Assembly: GCA_030691775.1 (NCBI GenBank)
Contig: JAUYDN010000024.1
Location: 1-13,145, forward strand
DNA length: 13,145 nt
Source: Dehalococcoidia bacterium
GTDB taxonomy: Bacteria > Chloroflexota > Dehalococcoidia > Dehalococcoidales > Fen-1064
Direction of reading: 5' to 3'
Below, piece after piece: positions 1 to 6,061 of this stretch (the first letter of the stretch is position 1; the number at the start of each line of letters is the position of its first letter). The notes beneath the pieces were generated by a model that searched no databases, was not told the origin of the DNA, and worked only from the letters and a program-made list of their open reading frames with translations. The translations under genes and the position numbers were made by a program.

Positions 1-269
1 TGTCTCCGAAATAACTTGACAATTACACATGGAGTGTGGTGCCACGGACGAAATATGAAAATGATGGTTGCAAAGGGTGGGAAAGCAAGATGACTGCCAA
101 CTTGCACAAGGGAGTTGAGAGGGGCATCAGCCCCTCTCAAAATAGTTCTTCCCCTTCTCTGCGGAGAAAGGGCAAGAGCCTGCCCCGCACTTGATGCGGG
201 GGGATGAGGCGCTGTGTAAGAACTGGCATCTTTTATTCATAATTGTAAAGCTGTTATTGAGACACTCCA
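1..269 (-). mobile_element. MITE-like element, left copy (cut by the window edge)
   Basis: This is the inverted counterpart of the element at 2455-2730, close to 90% identical by eye across its length. The inner end is the inverted form of TGKAGTGTCTC followed by AATAAC, and it is followed by CTAG (270-273), a probable target duplication. The outer end continues past base 1, so about 7 bases are missing. It encodes no credible protein. Inside are three hairpins: TTGAGAGGGGC/GCCCCTCTCAA at 115-140, a CCCTTCTC/GAGAA-type stem near 152-173, and a CCCCGCA/TGCGGGG stem near 182-201. The absence of a transposase and the short size point to a non-autonomous element mobilised in trans. Confidence 0.8.
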
Positions 270-273
270 CTAG

Positions 274-473
274 TGCGGGGCAGGCTCCGAGCGGGAATCC
301 ATCGTTCCGCCTGTCACGGATAACCTGTCTCTCTGCTCCTGACGGAATTTCGTCGGGGTAATGACTTCCTCGCCCCACCCTGAGATTCTTCGGAGTCCTC
401 CACGTGTAATGGAGGTATGGACTCCTCCAGAATGACAAAGGGGTGTTAATATCATAGGATTGACAATTGTGGC
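274..473. repeat. Gene-free spacer made of palindromic repeats
   Basis: This lies downstream of sfsA and has no credible gene. Short reading frames here have a low-complexity, repeat-derived look. It contains a nested palindrome at 392-425: GGAGTCC pairs with GGACTCC, and inside it CCTCCA (397-402) pairs with TGGAGG (410-415). A smaller GACG/CGTC stem lies near 341-354. The stretch ending near 440 (CAGAATGACAAAG type) resembles the interspersed palindromic repeats elsewhere in the window. The nested stem could end sfsA transcription, but it has no T-run, so I do not call a terminator. Confidence 0.5.
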
Positions 474-1241
474 TTAAACCTCCACCCGTAAATTCCCGTT
501 CATCAGTCTTACGGTGCCGTCTGCCGGTACATAGACCATCTGGATTGCTCTCATCAGCACGCCTGCCTTGTTTGCCTTTTCCAGGTGCTCACATAGAACG
601 GGGTTGCCGGTGCGATATGGTTTAAAGGCAGTTACACCTGGCAGGGCGGCAATGAACTGGATGATTGCTTCACCACCTTGCTTGACATAATCCGTAAGTT
701 CCCTGATGTGCTTTTGCCCGCGCAGAGTGGGACAATCCGGGTACATCGCATATTTGCCATCCCTCAACACCGCGCTCTTCACCTCAAGGTAAATGGTCTT
801 GTCGGCGCATTCCAGCAGGTAATCAATCAACGATGTGCCCAACCGTGCGTTTCGTTTGCTAATGCGCCAGCCTTTGAGCCAGGGAATAAGACCTTTCTCC
901 ACAGCCTGCTCGAACGCCTGCATCTGGAGACGGGTGTCAATCAAAGCGGCAGTATTCCCATCTTTAATGGCAAAGAGAAGGAAATCTGTCCTGGCGGGTT
1001 TTTCTTTGGGCAGGCAGTAAGCGGTCTTTCCGGCTACCAGGAATTGCTCCAGTCTACCGGTGTTAGTGATGTGGGCGCGGTGTGTTTGCCCTCCGACTTC
1101 AACTTCGACCACGAAGCGGTTGACACGGCTAATGATGCGGCATTCTACGGCACGGGGGAGTTCAAGAATAACAGGCGCTGACTGGATTCCAGTTCCCGTA
1201 TCGTAGTACGGGACAGGCTTCGCGGGAATGGTATTTTTCAT
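474..1241 (-). CDS. sfsA: SfsA family protein (sugar fermentation stimulation protein homologue)
   Basis: This is a 255-residue SfsA homologue. The core starts near residue 27 and runs to the end. It shows the NTGRL block (60-64), a nuclease-like D140 followed by E153-V-K155 in LEVKS, and the family signature PTLRGQKHIREL (171-182). E. coli SfsA was described as a maltose-gene activator with DNA binding. The D...ExK pattern suggests a nuclease-type fold, but the function here is unknown. The gene lies 24 nt downstream of purM on the same strand, so the two are probably cotranscribed. The ATG has no strong ribosome site. The first ~25 residues are not part of the family core: residues 5-19 are encoded by an interspersed palindromic repeat (see 1185-1228). 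There is no other ATG before the core, so the repeat-derived segment is probably translated or the true start is a non-ATG codon. Confidence 0.88.
   Translation of the reverse strand: MKNTIPAKPVPYYDTGTGIQSAPVILELPRAVECRIISRVNRFVVEVEVGGQTHRAHITNTGRLEQFLVAGKTAYCLPKEKPARTDFLLFAIKDGNTAALIDTRLQMQAFEQAVEKGLIPWLKGWRISKRNARLGTSLIDYLLECADKTIYLEVKSAVLRDGKYAMYPDCPTLRGQKHIRELTDYVKQGGEAIIQFIAALPGVTAFKPYRTGNPVLCEHLEKANKAGVLMRAIQMVYVPADGTVRLMNGNLRVEV
1185..1228 (-). repeat. Interspersed palindromic repeat inside the 5' end of sfsA
   Basis: Read on the minus strand, this 44-base stretch matches 4745-4788 on the plus strand at 38 of 44 positions, with no gaps. The shared blocks are TTCCCGCG, TGTCCCGTAC, CGATACGGGA and GGAATC. 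CCCGTAC...GATACGGG forms a stem. It encodes SfsA residues 5-19. A second copy of the same sequence in an intergenic gap shows that this is a mobile or dispersed repeat and not ancestral coding sequence. Confidence 0.75.
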
Positions 1242-1265
1242 GTTGCTGGTTGTTAAGACTAGCGC

Positions 1266-2324
1266 CTATGCCACCTTATCGTGGCGGTAGCCAGCGCCGT
1301 CGATAATCACCCGCGCGTCCCCGGTCCGCTTGACCACCTCGCCGATAATATTAGCGTCTGGTAAAACCTGTGTGAGGCGTTTCGCGTTTCTCGGAGCACA
1401 AATGACCGTCATACCGATACCCATGTTGAAGGTGTGGTACATTTCTTTAAGCTCAATCCTGCCTTTTTTCTGGAGCAGGTTGAAGATTGGCGGCACGGTC
1501 CATTTAGAGCTATCGAGTCGCACCGCCAGCCCTTGCGGCAGACTGCGGGGGATATTGCCCACCATCGCGCCGCCTCCGGTGATATGCGCCAGGGCTTTGA
1601 CGTATCTCAGGTGGGGCTTGAGGGAGTTGTAGTAGCAAATGTGCGGCTCCAGCAGTGCCTCTCCGATAGTCCTGCCCAGCTCTGCCGAGTAAACACCGAG
1701 TTTTTTCTTTGTTTCCCCGAAGACTTTTCTTGCCAGGGAATAGCCGTTGGTGTGGAGTCCGCTGGAAGGCAGACCGATAACGGTATCCCCGGCGGTGACA
1801 TTGAGACCGTTGATTATCCTGTCTTTCTGCACCACGCCGATAATACAACCTACGAGGTCGTAATCGTCACCGGAATAAACGCCGGGCAGTTCTGCCGTCT
1901 CTCCGCCGATAAGGGCACAGTCAACTTCTTTACATGCCTTTGCGAGACCGGAGACAATCGATTCCACACGCTCCGGCACCATTTTGCCGATGCCGATGTA
2001 ATCGAGGAAAAAGAGCGGTTTGGCGCCTGACGTGAAGATGTCGTTGATGCAGTGGTTGACGATATCGATGCCGACGGTATCGTGTTTTTCAAGAGCGATG
2101 GCGATTTTGATTTTGGTGCCGACGCTATCCACGCTGGAAACGAGCACAGGGTTGCGGTAACCTTTGAACTCGAACATACCCCCGAAGAAACCCACCCCGC
2201 TCAGCACCTCGGGGCGTGTGGCATTTTTTGCGAGTTGCGCGATGCGTTTCTTCGCCTCGGACGCGAGTTTAATATCAACGCCAGAACTGGCATAGGTCAT
2301 ACCACCCGCATTCCTTTTTACCAT
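1266..2324 (-). CDS. purM: Phosphoribosylformylglycinamidine cyclo-ligase (AIR synthetase)
   Basis: PurM closes the imidazole ring of formylglycinamidine ribonucleotide with ATP to give AIR in purine synthesis, in the cytoplasm. Family blocks appear in order: YASSGVDI near the start, SVDSVGTKIK, CINDIFTSGAKPLFFLDYIG, LIGGETAELPGVY, GLPSSGLHTNGYSLAR, HITGGGAMVGNIPR and YHTFNMGIGM. I place the start at the ATG at 2324 (352 residues), which has GGAG six bases upstream and gives the family's usual length. An in-frame TTG at 2363 would add 13 residues with no good ribosome site. A further ATG at 2300 (directly MTYASSG) is possible. No other purine gene is in the window. The gene sits with sfsA between two inverted MITE copies, which is unusual for a purine gene. 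The sequence shows no defects. Confidence 0.95.
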   Translation of the reverse strand: MVKRNAGGMTYASSGVDIKLASEAKKRIAQLAKNATRPEVLSGVGFFGGMFEFKGYRNPVLVSSVDSVGTKIKIAIALEKHDTVGIDIVNHCINDIFTSGAKPLFFLDYIGIGKMVPERVESIVSGLAKACKEVDCALIGGETAELPGVYSGDDYDLVGCIIGVVQKDRIINGLNVTAGDTVIGLPSSGLHTNGYSLARKVFGETKKKLGVYSAELGRTIGEALLEPHICYYNSLKPHLRYVKALAHITGGGAMVGNIPRSLPQGLAVRLDSSKWTVPPIFNLLQKKGRIELKEMYHTFNMGIGMTVICAPRNAKRLTQVLPDANIIGEVVKRTGDARVIIDGAGYRHDKVA

Positions 2325-2454
2325 TTTCAGCTCCAGATGGATAGGTGCCAGTTCAAAACTCAAAAGTCAAAACTTAGCCTGACTTTGGTTCGGGAGGTAA
2401 ACCCTGGACTTTTAGTTGTAATTTCGACTTTTTAAGTTCAGTTCTATATCCTGG

Positions 2455-2730
2455 TGTAGTGTCTCAATAACAGCTTTACAATTCTAAATACAGATGCCAG
2501 TTCTTACACAGCGTCTCATCCCCCCGCATCAAGTGCGGGGCAGGCTCTTGCCCCTTCTCCGCAGAGAAGGGGAAGAACTTTGTTGAGAGGGGCTGACGCC
2601 CCTCTCAACTCCCTTGTACAAGTTGGCGGTCATCTTGCTTGCCCACCGCTTTGCCACCATCATTTTCATATTCCATATGTGGCGCCACGCAACCCTTGTG
2701 TAATTGTCAAGTTATTTCGGAGACATTACA
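2455..2730 (+). mobile_element. MITE-like element, complete right copy with CTGG target duplication
   Basis: This is a complete 276-bp copy. Its ends read TGTAGTGTCTC (2455-2465) and, inverted, TGTAATGTCTC (2720-2730). The similarity continues inward through AATAAC and ACAATT. CTGG flanks both sides (2451-2454 and 2731-2734). The other copy has CTAG at its visible end. It carries no protein-coding gene. A perfect 12-bp hairpin, GTTGAGAGGGGC/GCCCCTCTCAAC, lies at 2582-2609, with further stems at about 2522-2540 and 2550-2574. TGT...ACA ends and a CTAG-like target fit the IS481 family, since Bordetella IS481 targets CTAG-centred sites. The family assignment is inference because no transposase is present here. 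Confidence 0.85.
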
Positions 2731-2734
2731 CTGG

Positions 2735-2971
2735 TTATTTCGTTCTGTCCTGCCCGAACAGACCCTTCTTCCGCTTCCTCGCATCTTTTTCAGTGATGAG
2801 TATCATTTCACCCTTACACTGGAAGTAGTATTTGCAGGGGAAAACCCCCCTCGGTTCCTGGCCGCGGGCTTTCTGCGCATTACACCAGGCATCTATACCA
2901 TCCAGGGCGAGAAATACATCCTGTTTTTCGGTTAACTCGAACCCGCACCGGTCGCACACCAGCTTCTCCAA
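2735..2971 (-). CDS. Small cysteine-rich protein, possible zinc ribbon
   Basis: This is a 78-residue protein of unknown function. It has five cysteines: C6 and C9 as CDRC, C30, then C46 and C52. The CxxC near the N-terminus and the later pair suggest a zinc-binding fold. The C-terminus is basic (KDARKRKKG, 62-70). I recognise no named family. The start is TTG at 2971, preceded by GGGAGG seven bases upstream. That ribosome site overlaps the stop of the aminotransferase, and the gap is only 12 nt, so the gene is probably translated from the same mRNA. Its stop codon abuts the CTGG duplication of the MITE at 2731-2734, so the element may have trimmed or changed the original C-terminus. Confidence 0.65.
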   Translation of the reverse strand: MEKLVCDRCGFELTEKQDVFLALDGIDAWCNAQKARGQEPRGVFPCKYYFQCKGEMILITEKDARKRKKGLFGQDRTK

Positions 2972-2983
2972 GCCGCGACCTCC

Positions 2984-4180
2984 CTACTTCACCCGGTACT
3001 TATTCACGAACCTCTTCATCCTCTTCAGGGCTTCCTCGATATCCGAGAGCGCCGTGGCATAACAGCAACGTACGTAGCCTTCTCCGCAAGCCCCGAAGGC
3101 TGAGCCGGGTACCACCGCCACCTTTTCCTCGGCCAGCAGGCGCTCGGCAAACTCCTCCGAGGTCATGCCGGTGCACTTGATTGAGGGGAAGGCATAGAAC
3201 GCGCCTTTCGGCTCGAAGCAAGAAAGCCCGATGTCGCATAAGCCCTTGACTATCACCAGTCGGCGGCGGTTGTATTCTTCTACCATTTCGGTGACGCAGT
3301 CCTGGCCGCCTTTTAGTGCTTCGAGCGCCGCCACCTGTCCCATTGTCGAGGCGCACATCATCGTGTACTGGTGAATCTTGGTCATAGCGGTAATAATTTC
3401 CTTCGGAGCGGCCGCAAAACCGATACGCCAGCCTGTCATCGCGTACGCCTTGGAAAAGCCACCGAGCAGTATGGTGTGTTCCTTCATTCCGGGCAAGGAG
3501 GCAAAGCAGGTATGCTCAACTCCGTAAACGAGCTTGCCGTAAATTTCATCGGAGAAAACCGTGAGGTTATGCTTTCGCGCCAGTTCCGCAATCTCGGTGA
3601 GCTTCTGTTTGCTCATCACCGCACCGGTGGGATTCGACGGGAACCCGATGAGAATGCCACGCGTCTTGCGGGTGATGCGCTTCTCAATCGCTGTCGCGCT
3701 GAGTTCAAAGTTGGTCTCTTCGTAGGTCGGTATGGCAGCAGGTACGCCTTCTGCCAGGATAATCGAGGAGCTATAAGCGACAAATGATGGGTCGGGGTGA
3801 ATAACTTCATCCCCCGGGTCAATCATGGCGCGCATTGCCAGGTCGAGGGCTTCTGAAACGCCCACGGTAATCAGTATTTCGCTCATCGGGTCGTAATCGA
3901 CACCGTGGTAAGTCTTGAGGTGGCGGGCAAGCTCCTTACGCAGTTCCGGCGTCCCGGAGTTAGAGGTATACATCGTCTGCCCCTGTTCGATAGACTCGAT
4001 GGCGGCTTCGCGGATGTGCCAGGGGGTGGGGAAATCCGGCTCGCCCACGCCCAGTGAAATGACACCCTCCATCGATGACAGCAGGTCGAAAAACTTCCGT
4101 ATGCCGGAGGGAGAGAGCTTGTTTGCCCTTGCCGCAATGTGCTGTTTGCGCTTTTGCGGGACTCTTTTTTGTACTGCCAT
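2984..4180 (-). CDS. Pyridoxal-phosphate-dependent class I/II aminotransferase
   Basis: This is a 398-residue cytoplasmic transaminase of the AspC/PatA type. Visible residues include the GVGEPDFPTP substrate loop (44-53), SNPTG with N183, the cofactor-contacting D211 and Y214 in SDEIYG, the PLP lysine K244 in GGFSKAYAMTGWRIGF, and R371 in GYVRCCYA, which should bind the substrate carboxylate. The exact amino acid substrate cannot be told from sequence. Aspartate, aromatic or branched-chain acids are all possible. The start ATG has AGGAG seven bases upstream. The gene lies 15 nt after an Lrp/AsnC regulator, and such pairing commonly means that amino acid levels control the transaminase. A small cysteine-rich gene follows 12 nt downstream. 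The basic first 15 residues are longer than in many relatives but carry no signal peptide. Confidence 0.92.
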   Translation of the reverse strand: MAVQKRVPQKRKQHIAARANKLSPSGIRKFFDLLSSMEGVISLGVGEPDFPTPWHIREAAIESIEQGQTMYTSNSGTPELRKELARHLKTYHGVDYDPMSEILITVGVSEALDLAMRAMIDPGDEVIHPDPSFVAYSSSIILAEGVPAAIPTYEETNFELSATAIEKRITRKTRGILIGFPSNPTGAVMSKQKLTEIAELARKHNLTVFSDEIYGKLVYGVEHTCFASLPGMKEHTILLGGFSKAYAMTGWRIGFAAAPKEIITAMTKIHQYTMMCASTMGQVAALEALKGGQDCVTEMVEEYNRRRLVIVKGLCDIGLSCFEPKGAFYAFPSIKCTGMTSEEFAERLLAEEKVAVVPGSAFGACGEGYVRCCYATALSDIEEALKRMKRFVNKYRVK

Positions 4181-4195
4181 AGTGATACTCCTGTT

Positions 4196-4678
4196 TTAGA
4201 GCACGACCGGCTGACGTTTGACCTCTTCCTTGCCCTCGACGACCTCACCGTCTTCCTTGTACCGTTTCAGGACGAACTGCGTATTGGTGGCTTTCACACC
4301 GTCGATGTGGGAGAGTTTCTGCGAAACGAAGTTGGCGATTTCATGGTTGTTCTTGCCGAGTACCAGGACGAGCAGGTCGTAGGTACCGGAGACAAGGTAA
4401 ACAGAGCGCGCCTGCGGGAAGCGGTAAATACGCTCCGCGATGGAATCGAATCCCACGTCCTTCTCTGGCTCCAGTTTGACTTCGATGAGTGCGAAGACGT
4501 GCTCGTTTTCAGCCTTGTCCCAGTTGACGATGGCTTTGTACTTGAGGATGATACGGTCCTGCCAGGCTTGCTTGATGACTTTGACGACCTCTGCCCGGGG
4601 AATACCGGTCATATCGGAAATTTGTTTGGGCGTGGTACGGGCGTCATTTTCCAGGATTTTCAAAATATTCTTCAGCAT
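4196..4678 (-). CDS. Lrp/AsnC family transcriptional regulator
   Basis: This is a 160-residue DNA-binding regulator. An N-terminal helix-turn-helix (about 1-50) includes the segment TPKQISDMTGIPRAEV. The C-terminal RAM/AsnC ligand domain (about 62-140) contains the turn SGTYDLLVLV, which in this family helps bind effector amino acids at the dimer interface. The tail after about 140 is charged and probably disordered. The ATG has GGGAG seven bases upstream. Its stop is 15 nt before the aminotransferase start, so the two form an operon. The likely role is amino-acid-responsive control of its own operon. The ligand is unknown. Confidence 0.9.
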   Translation of the reverse strand: MLKNILKILENDARTTPKQISDMTGIPRAEVVKVIKQAWQDRIILKYKAIVNWDKAENEHVFALIEVKLEPEKDVGFDSIAERIYRFPQARSVYLVSGTYDLLVLVLGKNNHEIANFVSQKLSHIDGVKATNTQFVLKRYKEDGEVVEGKEEVKRQPVVL

Positions 4679-4707
4679 AGTTCCGCTCCCGCAGGGGATA
4701 ATAAGAT

Positions 4708-4713
4708 ATTATA
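4708..4713 (-). promoter_or_regulatory. Possible -10 box for the Lrp-aminotransferase operon
   Basis: A perfect TATAAT on the minus strand lies about 30 bases upstream of the regulator's ATG, in an AT-rich stretch. No good -35 hexamer sits at 16-18 bases. Two copies of GAGTTTAG/AGAGTTTAG lie just upstream and could be binding sites. The box is suggestive only. Confidence 0.35.
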
Positions 4714-4744
4714 ACAAACTCTAAACTCTAAATACTAAACCTTG

Positions 4745-4788
4745 TTCCCGCGCAGCTTGTCCCGTACCGCGATACGGGAGCAGGAATC
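4745..4788 (+). repeat. Interspersed palindromic repeat (same family as in sfsA)
   Basis: This is a 44-base palindromic repeat with a GTCCCGTAC/GATACGGGA stem. It matches 1185-1228 in inverted orientation at 38 of 44 bases. It lies in the 210-bp gap between the Lrp gene and the toxin gene. The rest of that gap (4790-4888) shows no gene or site I can support. Confidence 0.7.
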
Positions 4789-4888
4789 TAAAAAAATCAG
4801 AGTAGCTGTCAGTTATCGGTTTTAAGTATCAGTAATCGTGGCACAGGCGTCTCTGCCTATGAGCCAAGATAGAACTGGCTAACGACAA

Positions 4889-5332
4889 CTATTTTCTGGC
4901 GGTGTAGCGATGTCGCCTTTCTTTAACTTGAAACGAGCCACCTTTCCTGCCGTGGATAATGGTGAGACCCGGTACTGAGAAGTGTTTAACGTTGTTGGTG
5001 ATGAGGGGGACATTGAGTTCCAAAGCCGTTGCGGTAATGATGGCGTCTGCAATTCCGATAGTGATGCCCCTGGAAAGAAGGGTACGCGCGATTAATCCCG
5101 CAGATTGAGTAATGGAAATATTAGCATCGACTGTCACCATGCTGGACAAAAAATCTCTGGTGAAGTCCTCTTCGTGAGGCTTCATTCCTTGGAATACTTC
5201 GAAATGCGTAAGAGTACTTACCGCAATCCGACCTTTGCCAGCCCAATCTCTCAGTAAAGGCGGAGCATAATCCCGTCGTCTTAAGAAATCTATAGCAATA
5301 ACAGAGTCTATGACGCAAGATATCTTTACCAC
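4889..5332 (-). CDS. vapC: PIN-domain ribonuclease toxin, VapC-like
   Basis: This is a 147-residue PIN-domain protein. VapC toxins cleave RNA, often initiator tRNA or rRNA, with a magnesium site formed by conserved acids. Candidate acids are D9 in VIDSVIAIDF, E45 in THFEVFQG and D96 in GIADAIITATAL, followed by LITNNVKHF (110-118), the family's C-terminal motif. All the expected acids are present, so it looks intact. The GTG start at 5332 has GAGGAG eight bases upstream, lying in the last codons of the antitoxin gene. The gap to the antitoxin is 5 nt, the usual toxin-antitoxin coupling. The last 20 residues are basic. The RNA target cannot be read from sequence. Confidence 0.85.
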   Translation of the reverse strand: MVKISCVIDSVIAIDFLRRRDYAPPLLRDWAGKGRIAVSTLTHFEVFQGMKPHEEDFTRDFLSSMVTVDANISITQSAGLIARTLLSRGITIGIADAIITATALELNVPLITNNVKHFSVPGLTIIHGRKGGSFQVKERRHRYTARK

Positions 5333-5337
5333 TCCTT

Positions 5338-5628
5338 TTACTCCTCATCCCAGAGTTTTCTTAATCTCTCGAGCCGTTCTATGTCACGGTCTCGGATTTC
5401 GCGGATAAAACGCTGGGTATCTTCAGGTGTTTTAAGGTCGGGATGGTCTTCGTCTTTCCATGCACCAGCGTACTTTTCAAGTGCCCGTTTCTGGCGTTCC
5501 CACAAAAGTTGTGACTCAAGTACTTCAGCCACATAGGAGCTTATTTTTCCGGAGGGCACATACTCCCTCAGCATTTCTGCCACTTCTTTGGGGATAGTGA
5601 TAGATAGTTTTTCCGTTTTCGCGCTCAT
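5338..5628 (-). CDS. vapB: VapB-like antitoxin with ribbon-helix-helix N-terminus
   Basis: This 96-residue protein sits immediately upstream of the PIN toxin. Residues 7-40 (KLSITIPKEVAEMLREYV, then ISSYVAEVLESQ) fit a strand plus two helices of a ribbon-helix-helix DNA-binding domain. The C-terminal half is highly charged and helical (DRDIERLERLRKLW), as expected of the part that wraps and blocks the toxin. Antitoxins of this kind repress their own operon, alone or bound to toxin. The ATG has GGGAG seven bases upstream. A promoter overlapped by tandem 12-mers lies just upstream (see 5653-5692). The subfamily is uncertain, and a different antitoxin class name would not change the pairing. Confidence 0.78.
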   Translation of the reverse strand: MSAKTEKLSITIPKEVAEMLREYVPSGKISSYVAEVLESQLLWERQKRALEKYAGAWKDEDHPDLKTPEDTQRFIREIRDRDIERLERLRKLWDEE

Positions 5629-5652
5629 AATATTACTCCCGGTAGGATTATC

Positions 5653-5692
5653 AATACTACCAATAATACTACCAATGGTGGGATTGGGTCAA
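5653..5692 (-). promoter_or_regulatory. Promoter and operator-like tandem repeat of the toxin-antitoxin operon
   Basis: On the minus strand, TTGACC (5687-5692) and TATTAT (5663-5668) are separated by 18 bases and form a good sigma-70-type promoter about 35 bases upstream of the antitoxin ATG. Two exact tandem copies of ATTGGTAGTATT (plus-strand 5653-5664 and 5665-5676) overlap the -10 box. GGTAG at 5641-5645 pairs with CTACC at 5657-5661. Direct 12-mer repeats on one helical face are typical ribbon-helix-helix operators, so autorepression by the antitoxin is the likely role. Confidence 0.65.
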
Positions 5693-5744
5693 GATAACCA
5701 TCATCCGGGGCATCCGCGAAACTTAAACGAATGTAGGGAAAAAC

Positions 5745-5990
5745 CCCCTTTAGTCCCCCTTTGCGCTTTGCCTCAAATGTCATTCTGAGTCCCGATGTTT
5801 CGGTATGAAGCATCGGGAGAACGAAGAATCTCCAGCACCTACTCAGTAGGCACGGAGACCCTTCGCTACGCTCAGGGTGACAAGGCTACTCGACTTTTGA
5901 GGCAAAGCCTCCCCCTTTGCCAAAGGGGGAAATGGTATCTTCTCCCTTCGTAAAGAGCTTGCCCCGTACAAGATACGGGGGAGATTGTGA
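5745..5990. repeat. Cluster of nested palindromic intergenic repeats
   Basis: This fills most of the 430-bp gap between the antitoxin and gatA, with no credible gene. A perfect 13-bp inverted repeat, GCTTTGCCTCAAA (5765-5777) with TTTGAGGCAAAGC (5896-5908), encloses smaller hairpins. These include CCCGATG...CATCGGG near 5792-5818 and the CCTACTCAGTAGG palindrome near 5838-5850. Outside it are CCCCCTTTG...CAAAGGGGG (5911-5930) and GCCCCGTA...ATACGGGG (5961-5980). The 28 bases at 5941-5968 recur almost exactly at 10857-10885. Reading frames here give the typical repeat-derived pseudo-peptides and are not genes. Confidence 0.6.
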
Positions 5991-6061
5991 GGGTTTTTGT
6001 TTGCTTCGCGGCAAGCTATCATCCAGAGCAAATTAGAAATTAGAGATTGGCATCTTCGTGC

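Noticed and set aside
16..21. TTGACA in the outer end of each MITE as a promoter for the neighbouring genes
   Set aside because: It points into the element, and no acceptable -10 box lies 16-18 bases downstream in either copy.
127..455. Short open frames of 61-103 codons in the left spacer
   Set aside because: They run through palindromic repeat DNA and the MITE. Their residues are those of translated hairpins, with no ribosome site or family motif.
678..1181. Plus-strand open frame of 167 codons opposite sfsA
   Set aside because: It lies wholly over a clear SfsA gene and has no recognisable protein pattern. It is a shadow frame.
2580..2935. Two plus-strand frames of 82 and 98 codons crossing the right MITE
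   Set aside because: They cross the MITE border into the antisense of the small cysteine-rich gene and show no family features.
5296..5332. Alternative AUA start for the PIN toxin, using AAGGAG at the antitoxin stop
   Set aside because: The GTG at 5332 has its own GAGGAG at eight bases, so a rare start codon is not needed.
5843..6031. Minus-strand frame ending in a LSVAKGL-type peptide
   Set aside because: Also a familiar translation of a palindromic repeat, in a stretch with several hairpins.
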